Assembly (NCBI RefSeq): GCF_003963535.1
Contig: NZ_CP034539.1
Location: 6,448,001-6,512,000, forward strand
Length of the DNA stretch: 64,000 nucleotides
DNA from: Streptomyces cyaneochromogenes
GTDB taxonomy: Bacteria > Actinomycetota > Actinomycetes > Streptomycetales > Streptomycetaceae
Reading direction: 5' to 3'
Each line of letters starts with the position of its first letter. Position 1 is the stretch's first letter. Position numbers and translations under genes: made by a program. Below, piece by piece: positions 33,097-41,232 of this stretch. The notes under the pieces were generated by a model. It did no database searches, was not told where the DNA came from, and saw nothing but the letters and a program-made list of their open reading frames with translations.

Positions 33097-33462
33097 TCAC
33101 CCCGACTCCACACTCACCCGCGTGCCCACCCGCACCCCCCACCCCGCCATCGCCCCGGCCTCCGCCTCCAGCACGTGCCGGGCACGAAGCCGGGGCAGCC
33201 CCAACAACCCGGGCCGCATGGTGCGCACCGCGAGGACGTTCAGCCTTCGGTCGAGGTAGGCCACGTCGATGGGGATGCGCATCCGGAACGTGTGCACACC
33301 GCTCGCAGGCGTGAGCAGCATCGCCCCGTCGACGGCATCACGCCCCAGGAGCCCTTTCGTGCGGGCCCGATAGGACGCGGCGATCTCCAGGGGCACCGAC
33401 ACATCACCCCGCTCCCCGTGGACGACCAGGGCCCCTCGCCCGTCACGCCAACGCCGCCCCAT
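33097..33462 (-). CDS. DUF192 family protein
   Basis: 121 residues, a single DUF192 beta domain: ASYRARTKGLLGRDAVDGAM, then SGVHTFRMRIPIDVAYLDRR and VLEAEAGAMAGWGVRVGTRV. Family members are small, often exported, of unknown function. No signal peptide is visible here. AGGAGG lies 9 nt upstream of the ATG. It converges on the OmpA gene and is divergent from the oxidoreductase. Tad loci in actinomycetes often have a DUF192 gene nearby, so a pilus link is possible. Confidence 0.78.
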   Translation of the reverse strand: MGRRWRDGRGALVVHGERGDVSVPLEIAASYRARTKGLLGRDAVDGAMLLTPASGVHTFRMRIPIDVAYLDRRLNVLAVRTMRPGLLGLPRLRARHVLEAEAGAMAGWGVRVGTRVSVESG

Positions 33463-33523
33463 CCTCAGCCACCTCCTGGATTTTCTGTTGTCCGGCGAGT
33501 GCTACCCGGGTAGGAAAGGTCGC

Positions 33524-34402
33524 ATGACCGGACTCGGCGCAGTATTCCGCCCCCAGCTCGCCCCCGAACGACTCCGATCCGTCGCCGAACTGGCCGACGC
33601 CGCGGGACTCGAAGAGCTCTGGCTCTGGGAGGACTGCTTCCGGGAGGGCGGGATCTCCACGGCCGCGGCCGCCCTCGCCTGGACCGAGCGGGTCAAGGTC
33701 GGCGTCGGGCTGTTGCCCGTCCCGCTGCGGAACGTCGCCATCGCCGCCATGGAGGCGGCCACCCTGCACCGGATGTTCCCGGGGCGGCCCATTCTCGCCG
33801 TCGGGCACGGCGTGCAGGACTGGATGGGACAGGTGGGGGCGAGGGTGGAATCGCCGGTGACCCTGCTGCGGGAGCATCTCGTCGCCCTGCGTGCCCTGCT
33901 CGGCGGGGAGCGGGTCAGTACCGAGGGCCGGTACGTCAAGCTCGACGACGTCGCCCTCGACTGGCCGCCCGCCGAGCCGGTGCCCGTCATCGCCGGGGTC
34001 ACCGGGCCCCGCTCGCTGCGGCTCGCCGGGGAGGCCGCCGACGGAACCCTGCTCACCGCCTCGACCTCGCCCGAGGGGGTACGGCGGGCCCGGCAACTCA
34101 TCGACGAGGGGCGGGAGTCGGCCGGCCGTTCCGATGCCGGGCCGCATCCGATCGTCGTCTATCTGCTCACCGCCACCGGGCCCGACGGTGCCGCCCGGCT
34201 CAAGGCCGAGCTCGCCGAGGAAGGGCTCGGCTCCGTGCCCGATCTCGGTGTCGCCGGGGACGCCGGCGCCGTCGCGAAGGCCGTGCAGCGGCTCGCGGAC
34301 GCCGGTGCCGACACCGTGGTGCTGCAGCCGACGGGGGACGAGCCCGACCCGGAGGGGTTCGTGCGGTTCGCTGCGGAGGAAGTGCGGCCGCTGGTGCCGT
34401 AG
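33524..34402 (+). CDS. LLM-class (luciferase-like) flavin- or F420-dependent oxidoreductase
   Basis: 292 residues, single barrel: AELADAAGLEELWLWEDCFR, ALAWTERVKVGVGLLPVPLR, and LRLAGEAADGTLLTASTSPE, the pattern of F420-dependent reductases. Cofactor and substrate cannot be read from sequence. The ATG at 33524 has GGAAAGG upstream. Stands alone between DUF192 (divergent) and the methyltransferase. Confidence 0.83.
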   Translation: MTGLGAVFRPQLAPERLRSVAELADAAGLEELWLWEDCFREGGISTAAAALAWTERVKVGVGLLPVPLRNVAIAAMEAATLHRMFPGRPILAVGHGVQDWMGQVGARVESPVTLLREHLVALRALLGGERVSTEGRYVKLDDVALDWPPAEPVPVIAGVTGPRSLRLAGEAADGTLLTASTSPEGVRRARQLIDEGRESAGRSDAGPHPIVVYLLTATGPDGAARLKAELAEEGLGSVPDLGVAGDAGAVAKAVQRLADAGADTVVLQPTGDEPDPEGFVRFAAEEVRPLVP

Positions 34403-34605
34403 TCGAGAGAGGCCGTCCGGCGGTCGAGGTTCACGCCCCGGCCGCGCGACGCCTTCGGCACCAGGGCGCTCGCCCTCTTCCTACGAGCACGTGCTGCTCG
34501 TCCTTCCCGACGCCGATGCCGATGCCGCCGCCGAAACCGAGGCCGACGCAGGGCAGAGAAGAAAATCGGCGGCGGCGACTGATCCCGCCCTGGGACGATC
34601 ACCGT

Positions 34606-35448
34606 ATGCACGAGCCGCAGCACACCCCCACCTCCCCTGCTTCCCCTGACTCCCCTGGTTCCCCAACCTCCCTCGCCTCCTTCGAGGACCTCGTCGCCGA
34701 AGGCGCCGCCGTCCCCACCGAAGGCTGGGACTTCTCCTGGTTCGAGGGGCGTGCCACCGAGGCCCGGCCCTCCTGGGGATACGCCACGTCCCTCGCCGAG
34801 CGGCTCTCCCGCTCCACCGCGGCCCTCGACATCCAGACCGGCGGAGGGGAGGTACTCGACTTCGCCCTGCGCCGTGCCGCCCCGAAGGTGCCGCCGCTCA
34901 CCGTCGCCACCGAGGGCTGGCCGCCGAACGTCACCAAGGCCACCGCCCTCCTCCGCCCGCGCGGCGTCGCCGTCGTCGCCTCCCCGCAGGACGCCCCGCT
35001 GCCCTTCGCCGACGGTGCCTTCGACCTGGTCGGCAGCCGGCACCCGGTCAGCCCGCACTGGGCCGAGATCGCCCGTGTCCTGCAGCCCGGCGGCACCTAC
35101 TTCGCCCAGCACGTCGGGCCGCGCAGTGTCTTCGAGCTCGTCGAGTACTTCCTGGGCCCCCTCCATGAGGAGCAGAGCGACGCCCGCCACCCCGACCGCG
35201 AGCGCGCCGCCGCCGAGGCCGCCGGGCTGGACATCGTCGATCTGCGGGCCGAGCGGCTGCGCGTCGAGTTCCACGACATCGCGGCCGTCGTCCACTTCCT
35301 GCGCAAGGTGGTGTGGATGGTCCCCGGCTTCACCGTCGAGGCGTACGAACCCCGGCTGCGCGCCCTGCACGAGTCGATCCGGTCCGACGGCCCCTTCGTC
35401 GCGCACAGCACCCGCCACCTCTTCGAGGCCCGCAAGCCCGACGCCTGA
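34606..35448 (+). CDS. SAM-dependent methyltransferase (class I)
   Basis: 280 residues. After a Ser/Pro-rich start, the Rossmann core has ALDIQTGGGEVLDF (motif I, DxxTGGGE variant), LPFADGAFDLVGSRHPV (motif II-III) and ARVLQPGGTYFAQHVG (motif IV). Substrate is unknown; homologues are annotated only as class I methyltransferases. No operon partner. It converges with the winged-helix gene, 16 nt apart. Confidence 0.82.
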   Translation: MHEPQHTPTSPASPDSPGSPTSLASFEDLVAEGAAVPTEGWDFSWFEGRATEARPSWGYATSLAERLSRSTAALDIQTGGGEVLDFALRRAAPKVPPLTVATEGWPPNVTKATALLRPRGVAVVASPQDAPLPFADGAFDLVGSRHPVSPHWAEIARVLQPGGTYFAQHVGPRSVFELVEYFLGPLHEEQSDARHPDRERAAAEAAGLDIVDLRAERLRVEFHDIAAVVHFLRKVVWMVPGFTVEAYEPRLRALHESIRSDGPFVAHSTRHLFEARKPDA

Positions 35449-35464
35449 GCCCCCGGCACGGCCC

Positions 35465-36640
35465 TCACGCGTGCGGACCGACCGTCACCTCCCCGACCAC
35501 CAACTCCGCCGTCGCCTCCAGCACCTCCCCGACCCGCTCCACCTGCTCGCCCAGCTCCCGCTCCTGCCGCGCCGTCAGCCGTCGTCCGACCGTCTCCACC
35601 GTGACCGTCGCACGACGGCCCCGGCGCCGCTGATGCCAGACCCCGGCCACCACCCCCTCCACCAACAGCACCGGATAGTTCCCCGCCTGACCGCCCGCCA
35701 GAGCCCGCCGGTACGCCTTCCCGGGGAACAGCGACTCCCGGGGCTGCGCGGCGATGGCGTACGCGTCGAAGTACGGCAGCAGCCGCACGCCCCGCACCCG
35801 CCCGCCCGGGAACCCCGTGTCACCCGCCGCCACCCAGGCCGCCGCCCCCTCGAACGACACCTCCTCGACCTCCCCGGCCCGCGCCAGCTCCCCGAACAGA
35901 GCCACCGCCCACCCCACCGGCGCCGCCAGCCACTTCGCGAAGTACTGGGGCGTCGCCGGTCCGTACGCGCGCAGATACCGCCGTACGAGCTCCCGAAGCG
36001 CCCCCTGGCCCGCCTGCCCCGACCCGGCCCCCGGCACCGGATCGACCCCGCGCGGCCGTGTGTACGTCACCTTCCGCCCCCGGTTCGGCCCGAAGCACAG
36101 CGCGCCCGACTGGCCGGCCCGGTGCATCACCTGCCGCCAGCGCGGCCACAGGTCCTGGAAGGCCGGCATCACCAGGTCACCGGCCCAGGGACCGGTGCCG
36201 GCGACCACCTCCTCGCCCAGTTCCTCCACGGTCAGACACACCCCGTCCAGGGCGTCCCCGATCGCGGCCACGATCCGCTCCGCCTGCTCCTCCGTCACCC
36301 GCACATCCGGCGGAAACGGGCTCGGCCCGGTCGGAATCGCGCTCAGCGCACCGCACCACAGCGGCAGTTCGGCGGCGGGCAGCAGATGCACGGTGCCGCG
36401 CGGGCCGAACGTCTTCACCAGTGACCGCTCGTCCCACAGTGCCGTCCGTACGTCCGCCCGAGTCACCCCGGAGGCCCGCACCCCCACCGACACCTCGGCC
36501 GCGGACAGCACCTGCGCATGCGCGCCCAGCATCGCCCCGACCACATCGGCGACCGGCGTGCCGACCCCGGCGGGACGGTCCAGGAACTGCCGCTCCAGCC
36601 GCCGCGCGCTCGCCTCGTCCCACGTGACAGTGACAGTCAT
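35465..36640 (-). CDS. winged-helix DNA-binding protein of the AlkZ/HTH_42 family
   Basis: 391 residues. Three winged-helix units make the AlkZ fold: GAMLGAHAQVLSAAEVSVGV (carrying HAQ where relatives have QxQ or QxD), TFGPRGTVHLLPAAELPLWC, and RYLRAYGPATPQYFAKWLAA. The C-terminal beta part is GVRLLPYFDAYAIAAQPRES with NYPVLLVEGVVAGVWHQRRR. AlkZ and AlkX are DNA glycosylases acting on crosslinks or bulky N7 adducts. This paralogue's activity is unproven, though the fold and DNA-binding role are confident. Monocistronic. Confidence 0.8.
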   Translation of the reverse strand: MTVTVTWDEASARRLERQFLDRPAGVGTPVADVVGAMLGAHAQVLSAAEVSVGVRASGVTRADVRTALWDERSLVKTFGPRGTVHLLPAAELPLWCGALSAIPTGPSPFPPDVRVTEEQAERIVAAIGDALDGVCLTVEELGEEVVAGTGPWAGDLVMPAFQDLWPRWRQVMHRAGQSGALCFGPNRGRKVTYTRPRGVDPVPGAGSGQAGQGALRELVRRYLRAYGPATPQYFAKWLAAPVGWAVALFGELARAGEVEEVSFEGAAAWVAAGDTGFPGGRVRGVRLLPYFDAYAIAAQPRESLFPGKAYRRALAGGQAGNYPVLLVEGVVAGVWHQRRRGRRATVTVETVGRRLTARQERELGEQVERVGEVLEATAELVVGEVTVGPHA

Positions 36641-36860
36641 AGGGCGACGTTAGGCCGGACAGAGGTCAGAGGTTGTCCTCTATTCGACGGATCGCCACGC
36701 TCCGTGTGCCCTGCGCTGCAAACCGTGCATCCATGCGCGAACGGCCTCTACGCCCTGCGCATCAAAGGAACCCTCACCTTTTCCACATTGTTATGACGGC
36801 TGACTCGCTTTCCCTTCACCTGTCACGTAAGTTCAGACCAAGGTAATTCGCGTAAGCAAA

Positions 36861-36903
36861 GCTGCGCGGCGGCACCGCGCAGCGGAGGGGGCTGCGCGGT
36901 GCC
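36861..36903 (+). promoter_or_regulatory. three-arm, mutually exclusive hairpin (attenuator-like)
   Basis: GCTGCGCGG (36861-36869) can pair with CCGCGCAGC (36875-36883). Alternatively GGCACCGCGCAGC (36871-36883) pairs perfectly over 13 bp with GCTGCGCGGTGCC (36891-36903), leaving loop GGAGGGG. The second fold is stronger and places a purine Shine-Dalgarno-like loop just before ATG 36904. Confidence 0.55.
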
Positions 36904-37182
36904 ATGCCCCCGTGCGCGCCCCTGCTGGACGCGCATCGCATCGACCCCGCCCGTGCCCCGCGAGGCCCTCCGTACCGTCAAGCGGACGTTCGCGGTCGGC
37001 GTCACCCGGGGGAGGGAAGCGCGGACAAGTCGCCGAGCGCCCCCCAAGCTGCGCCAAACCCTATGGATCCGTCCGCTTCCCACCCGTTTCCCCAAGGAAT
37101 CCGTGTCGGCGCGGCCACATTTCCGCCACGAACAGGCCCCCGTATGGCCACCGCGCCGTCGCCGAGCGATTTCGGAGAGTAG
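36904..37182 (+). CDS. possible small protein after the hairpin (doubtful)
   Basis: 92 codons, MPPCAPLLDAHRIDPARAPR ... SPSDFGE. A GGAGGGG sequence lies 14 nt upstream, inside the hairpin loop. The first third has GC-ending codons, but the rest contains many CAA, GGA, CCT and CGT codons that are rare in neighbouring genes. It is basic and proline-rich with no domain. It may be a leader peptide, a decayed gene or chance. Listed because it lies between a structured leader and a terminator. Confidence 0.25.
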   Translation: MPPCAPLLDAHRIDPARAPRGPPYRQADVRGRRHPGEGSADKSPSAPQAAPNPMDPSASHPFPQGIRVGAATFPPRTGPRMATAPSPSDFGE

Positions 37183-37241
37183 TTGTGGCACGCCGATGCG
37201 CGCAGCATCCCTTACGAAGGGTTATGGTGGAAACCCCCCCT

Positions 37242-37282
37242 CGGGCCGGTCCGTCTCCCCCCCACGGACCGGCCCGTTTTTT
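37242..37282 (+). terminator. strong intrinsic terminator with no assigned gene
   Basis: CGGGCCGGTCCGT (37242-37254) pairs perfectly with ACGGACCGGCCCG (37264-37276) across a C-rich 9-nt loop, followed directly by six Ts. This is the only textbook hairpin-plus-T-run in the window that has no clear gene ending in front of it. Confidence 0.85.
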
Positions 37283-37516
37283 GTGCCCAGACACCCCGGC
37301 GCGACCAGCCCCCACCCACCCGCAGCCGCCCACACACACCAGACGCCCCCCGACCCAAGGCGCCAACCCCACCCCCCGCACCCCAAAACCACGCCCCAAG
37401 CCCCGCAGGGGTACGCTTCGCCGCAGGGGACCGCCATACGGACAGGAACCGCGCCCCACTGCGCCGCGCGGAGCGCCGCGCGCCTGTCCGATCCGTACGG
37501 AGGGGCTGACAATCAC

Positions 37517-38290
37517 GTGAACCTGCGCGACAAGCTGCGCGGCCTGCTGGTCAGGCTGTACGCACGCCGGGTGGAAGGTCACCTGGACCACGCTCAGGTG
37601 CCCAAGCACATCGGCGTGATCGTGGACGGCAGCCGGCGCTGGGCGAAGGCCGCCGGCTCCACCGCCGTCGACGGCCACCGTGCCGGTGCCGAGAAGATCG
37701 AGGAGTTCCTCGGCTGGTGCACCGAGACGGACGTCGAGGTCGTCACCCTCTGGCTGTTGTCGACGGACAACTTCAACCGGCCGCCGGAGGAGCTCGGCCC
37801 GCTCCTCGGCATCATCGAGGACGTCGTCCGCACTCTCGCCGCCGACGGCCGCTGGCGGGTCCACCACGTCGGTGCCCCCGACCTGTTGCCCTCCCCGATG
37901 CAGGCCGCCCTCAAGGAGGCTGAGGAGTCCACGGCCCACATCGACGGGATACTGGTCAACGTCGCCATCGGCTACGGCGGCCGCCAGGAGATCGCCGACG
38001 CCGTACGGTCGATGCTGCTGGACGCGCAGACCAAGGGCACGTCCATGGAGGAGCTCGCCGAGTCCGTCGACATCGACATGATCGGCCGCCACCTCTACAC
38101 GAGCGACCAGCCCGACCCCGACCTCGTGATCCGCACCAGCGGCGAGCAGCGGTTGTCCGGATTCATGCTCTGGCAGACGGCCCACTCGGAGTACTACTTC
38201 TGCGAGGTCTTCTGGCCGGCCTTCCGCAAGGTCGACTTCCTGCGCGCCCTGCGCGACTACGCGGCCCGGCACCGGCGTTACGGCGGCTGA
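37517..38290 (+). CDS. cis-prenyl transferase (isoprenyl diphosphate synthase, UppS/Rv1086-like)
   Basis: 257 residues from GTG at 37517. It condenses isopentenyl units in cis to make prenyl diphosphates. Motif I reads IGVIVDGSRRWAKAAG, with Ser where most have DGNxRWA. Further motifs: LWLLSTDNFNRPPEEL, NVAIGYGGRQEIADA, and PDLVIRTSGEQRLSGFMLWQ with SEYYFCEVFWP. The RTSGEQRLSGFMLWQ form is that of actinobacterial short-chain synthases (Z-FPP type). Likely role: polyprenyl carrier or short-chain prenyl supply. It precedes the PhoH gene. Confidence 0.88.
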   Translation: MNLRDKLRGLLVRLYARRVEGHLDHAQVPKHIGVIVDGSRRWAKAAGSTAVDGHRAGAEKIEEFLGWCTETDVEVVTLWLLSTDNFNRPPEELGPLLGIIEDVVRTLAADGRWRVHHVGAPDLLPSPMQAALKEAEESTAHIDGILVNVAIGYGGRQEIADAVRSMLLDAQTKGTSMEELAESVDIDMIGRHLYTSDQPDPDLVIRTSGEQRLSGFMLWQTAHSEYYFCEVFWPAFRKVDFLRALRDYAARHRRYGG

Positions 38291-38644
38291 GCCGCTCTCC
38301 GGCGCACTCCTCGCCGTATCCGGGTGAGAGAAAAGCCATGCTCTCCGGGACAGAAGTAACAAGGAGTTCACCAGCGCGCCGTCATATGCGCTGGCATGGC
38401 ACCGCATGTTCGAGGGCATAAGGCAAGCAGGTCGACACCCGAACCACGGGTGTCGTATCTCAGCGGGCGGCGCCGGAGCCGTCCGCCCGGGAGGCCCTTT
38501 GCACCAGCTCGACCGTGCGGTCACGGCATGGAAGAAGCAGTGGAGGGCCGGTTTTCGGCCCGTGCCAGGCGTGCAGGGCGGCCGACGACCGGTCCAGCTC
38601 CACTCCGTCGCTCCCCGACCTCATCCGAGGGGGTACGTCCTTCC
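38291..38644. other. 354-nt gap between prenyltransferase and PhoH genes
   Basis: Contains a perfect 9-bp hairpin at 38433-38455 (CGACACCCG / CGGGTGTCG, 5-nt loop) and a smaller GGGCC/GGCCC hairpin near 38547. The PhoH frame is open backwards to 38396, but that extension is Arg/Pro-rich and unlike family N-termini. It is probably a 5' leader; a regulatory role is possible but unproven. Confidence 0.5.
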
Positions 38645-39970
38645 GTGGTGACCAGCACAAAGCGCCACAAGCCAGACCGGCGCACCTACGTTCTCGACAC
38701 CAGCGTCCTGCTGGCCGACCCGAATGCCCTGAGCCGCTTCGACGAGCACGAGGTCGTGCTCCCCATCGTCGTGGTGACGGAGCTGGAGGCCAAGCGGCAC
38801 CATCCCGAACTCGGCTACTTCGCCCGGCAGGCGCTGCGCCTGCTCGACGAGTTCCGGGTCCGGCACGGTCGCCTCGACGCCCCCATCCCGATCGGGGATC
38901 TCGGCGGGACCGTCCGTGTCGAGCTCAACCACTCGGACCCCAGCGTGCTGCCGACCGGCTACCGCCTGGGGGACAACGACTCCCGTATCCTCGCGGTCGC
39001 CCGCAATCTGCAGGCCGAGGGGTTCGACGTCACGGTCGTGTCGAAGGACCTCCCGCTCAGGATCAAGGCCTCGTCCGTCGGACTCCTCGCCGAGGAGTAC
39101 CGCGCCGAGCTCGCCATCACGGACTCGTCCGGCTGGACCGGAATGTCCGAACTGACCCTGCCCGGCGAGCAGGTGGACATCCTCTTCGAGGAGGGACACG
39201 TCTATGTCCCCGAGGTCGCCGAGCTGCCGGTGCACACCGGACTGATGATCCAGTCCGAGCGCGGCAAGGCTCTGGGGCGGATCTCGCCCGAGGGCAACGT
39301 CCGTCTGGTGCGCGGCGATCGGGAGGCCTTCGGCATCAAGGGGCGCAGCGCCGAGCAGCGGATCGCGCTCGACCTGCTGCTCGACCCGGACGTCGGGATC
39401 ATGTCCATGGGTGGCCGGGCCGGCACGGGCAAGTCGGCGCTGGCGCTGTGCGCGGGGCTGGAGGCGGTGCTCGAGCGCCGTCAGCACCAGAAGGTGATGG
39501 TCTTCCGGCCGCTGTACGCGGTGGGCGGGCAGGAGCTCGGCTATCTGCCCGGCTCCGAGGCCGAGAAGATGAGCCCCTGGGCACAGGCGGTCTTCGACAC
39601 GCTGTCCGCGGTCACCAGCCGCGAGGTCATCGAAGAGGTCACCGCGCGGGGAATGCTGGAGGTGCTTCCTCTCACCCACATCCGCGGCCGCTCGCTGCAT
39701 GACGCGTTCGTGATCGTGGACGAGGCGCAGTCACTGGAAAGGAATGTCCTGCTGACCGTTCTGTCCCGAATTGGTGCTAACTCGCGGGTGGTTCTCACCC
39801 ATGACGTGGCCCAGCGGGACAATCTGCGGGTCGGGCGCTACGACGGTGTCGTCGCCGTCGTGGAGAAGCTGAAGGGGCATCCGCTCTTCGCCCACGTCAC
39901 GCTGACGCGGTCCGAGAGGTCCCAGATTGCCGCCCTTGTGACCGAAATGCTGGAGGACGGGCAGATCTGA
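38645..39970 (+). CDS. phoH2: PhoH-family ATPase with N-terminal PIN RNase domain (PhoH2 type)
   Basis: 441 residues from GTG at 38645 (GTG 38648 also possible; GAGGGGG lies 11 nt upstream). PIN domain (~15-150): TYVLDTSVLLADPNALSRFD, then VVVTELEAKRHH and GDNDSRILAVA supply the acidic metal residues. PhoH helicase domain (~220-441): Walker A GGRAGTGKSALALCAGLE, Walker B HDAFVIVDEAQSL. PhoH2 proteins unwind and cleave RNA. No antitoxin-like partner gene is adjacent. Cytoplasmic RNA metabolism is the expected role. Confidence 0.88.
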   Translation: MVTSTKRHKPDRRTYVLDTSVLLADPNALSRFDEHEVVLPIVVVTELEAKRHHPELGYFARQALRLLDEFRVRHGRLDAPIPIGDLGGTVRVELNHSDPSVLPTGYRLGDNDSRILAVARNLQAEGFDVTVVSKDLPLRIKASSVGLLAEEYRAELAITDSSGWTGMSELTLPGEQVDILFEEGHVYVPEVAELPVHTGLMIQSERGKALGRISPEGNVRLVRGDREAFGIKGRSAEQRIALDLLLDPDVGIMSMGGRAGTGKSALALCAGLEAVLERRQHQKVMVFRPLYAVGGQELGYLPGSEAEKMSPWAQAVFDTLSAVTSREVIEEVTARGMLEVLPLTHIRGRSLHDAFVIVDEAQSLERNVLLTVLSRIGANSRVVLTHDVAQRDNLRVGRYDGVVAVVEKLKGHPLFAHVTLTRSERSQIAALVTEMLEDGQI

Positions 39971-40387
39971 CCCAAGTGCTCAACTTGCGGTAGCTACTCG
40001 TTGGTTGGCGCCGTTCGGAAAGGCAGGGAGCCTATCCGGGCGGCGCCTCGGCGTGTGCGGCTTTCCGTAAAACCCCTGGCACAAACAAGGTGTGAGCTTT
40101 CACACGCAACACAGAATTGCCTTGCGGCGTCCGGGTACGGCAGAGTCTCACTCCTGTCAGGCCCCGCATACGACACACCTGTACCCCCAGCGGTACGGCA
40201 CCACAGCAACACCACAGCCAACTCCATAGCGTCGTCGTATGCCGCCCGAGTTCTCACGCGGCGCTCCCCTCGGGGAGTTGCCCACCGGGTCCGTGCCTCC
40301 CGTGACCCCGCAGTTGGGAGGCCAGCGCCAGGGGCACGATTGCGTCCGCCAGGGTCACCGAAGCGGGCGATGCTGGAAGGAAACCGT
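39971..40387. other. 417-nt gap upstream of the transglycosylase gene
   Basis: Carries CGGAAAG...CTTTCCG complementary segments (~40016-40067) just after phoH, a GTGTGA-GCTT-TCACAC palindrome (40090-40105), and a GC-rich possible leader to 40387. I looked for the c-di-AMP (ydaO) riboswitch often found before cell-wall hydrolases and could not fit it. No convincing gene. Confidence 0.5.
40090..40105. promoter_or_regulatory. GTGTGA-N4-TCACAC palindrome
   Basis: A perfect 6-bp dyad with a 4-nt centre, about 280 nt upstream of the transglycosylase start. It recalls Crp-type TGTGA/TCACA half-sites, but the spacing is 4 rather than 6, so the binding protein is uncertain. Confidence 0.4.
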
Positions 40388-41071
40388 GTGAGTCCGATTT
40401 CGGTCAGGGGATTCGCAGTGGCCTCTGCCACCGCGGTCACCGCTGTCGGAAGCGTCGTCGGCGTTGCCTCGGGCAGCACCGCGCAGAACAACGACGCCGA
40501 GGCGACGGCTGCCGATTCGACGCTCCTCGCGGACATACCCGCGGGCCAGCAGGCCCAGGTGCAGACCGAGTCGCTGACGGCGCAGGCCGACGTCCAAGCC
40601 ATCGCCGCGGACGCGAGCGCCAAGAAGGACGCGGAGGAGGCGGCCCGCAAGGCCGCGGCCCAGACCGCGATCGACAAGAGGGAAGCCGCCGAGAAGGCGG
40701 CGAAGGAAGCCAAGGAGCGCGAAGAGGCCGAGGCGAAGGCGTCCCGTAGCGCCTCCGACTTCCCGGTCTACAGCTCCTACAGCATCGCCCAGATCCAGTC
40801 GATGGCGCGCCAGATGGTGCCGAGCGACCAGTTCCAGTGCTTCAGCAACATCGTGGACCACGAGTCCGACTGGAACTACAAGGCCGTCAACCCGTCTTCG
40901 GGTGCCTACGGCCTCTTCCAGGCGCTGCCCGGTTCCAAGATGTCGTCCGTCGGCTCGGACTGGCAGACGAACCCGGCCACCCAGATCAAGTGGGGCCTGA
41001 ACTACATGAACGACCGTTACGGCAGCCCGTGCGGCGCCTGGGACTTCTGGCAGGCCAACAACTGGTACTGA
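40388..41071 (+). CDS. secreted transglycosylase (SLT domain)
   Basis: 227 residues from GTG at 40388, with GGAAGGA 3-9 nt upstream. The signal peptide (GFAVASATAVTAVGSVVGVA) leads to an Ala/Lys/Glu-rich coiled coil (~70-125: AKKDAEEAARKAAAQTAIDK onwards), then the SLT domain. Catalytic Glu is in SNIVDHESDWNYKAVNPSSG; AYGLFQALPGSKM and INWGLNYMNDRYG-type segments complete it. Two Cys may pair. It cleaves peptidoglycan glycan strands during growth or development. A strong terminator follows. Confidence 0.87.
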   Translation: MSPISVRGFAVASATAVTAVGSVVGVASGSTAQNNDAEATAADSTLLADIPAGQQAQVQTESLTAQADVQAIAADASAKKDAEEAARKAAAQTAIDKREAAEKAAKEAKEREEAEAKASRSASDFPVYSSYSIAQIQSMARQMVPSDQFQCFSNIVDHESDWNYKAVNPSSGAYGLFQALPGSKMSSVGSDWQTNPATQIKWGLNYMNDRYGSPCGAWDFWQANNWY

Positions 41072-41114
41072 GTACCTGAGTACCTGAGTACTGAGCCTGC
41101 GCTCAACCCTGTGG

Positions 41115-41146
41115 AGCCCCTCACCGTCCTTCGGTGAGGGGCTTTC
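41115..41146 (+). terminator. intrinsic terminator of the transglycosylase gene
   Basis: AGCCCCTCACCG (41115-41126) and CGGTGAGGGGCT (41132-41143) form a perfect 12-bp stem with a 5-nt loop, followed by a short TT tract. It lies 44 nt after the stop codon. Confidence 0.85.
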
Positions 41147-41232
41147 GCTGTTCCGCGCACGGCGCCATGTACGGTCGGACGCAACGACTCCAGGGGGGAG
41201 TGGTGAGGAGAGACGGGGGAAGAGGACGGATC

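Larger units (their letters stand above)
36641..37516. other. 876-nt gap without a convincing gene
   Basis: The gap holds a three-arm hairpin (36861-36903), a possible small ORF (36904-37182), a strong terminator (37242-37282) and a C-rich, G-poor stretch (37283-37420). None of the open frames has the GC3 signature of real genes over its full length. The prenyltransferase promoter must lie near the 3' end. I think at least one short RNA or leader transcript ends at the terminator. Confidence 0.6.

Noticed and set aside
37002..37208. Minus-strand ORF in the 36.6-37.5 kb gap
   Set aside because: No codon bias, domain or ribosome site; it overlaps the structured plus-strand region.
39971..40387. 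c-di-AMP (ydaO) riboswitch upstream of the transglycosylase
   Set aside because: Such switches often precede wall hydrolases, but I could not fit the conserved loops or pseudoknot in this leader.
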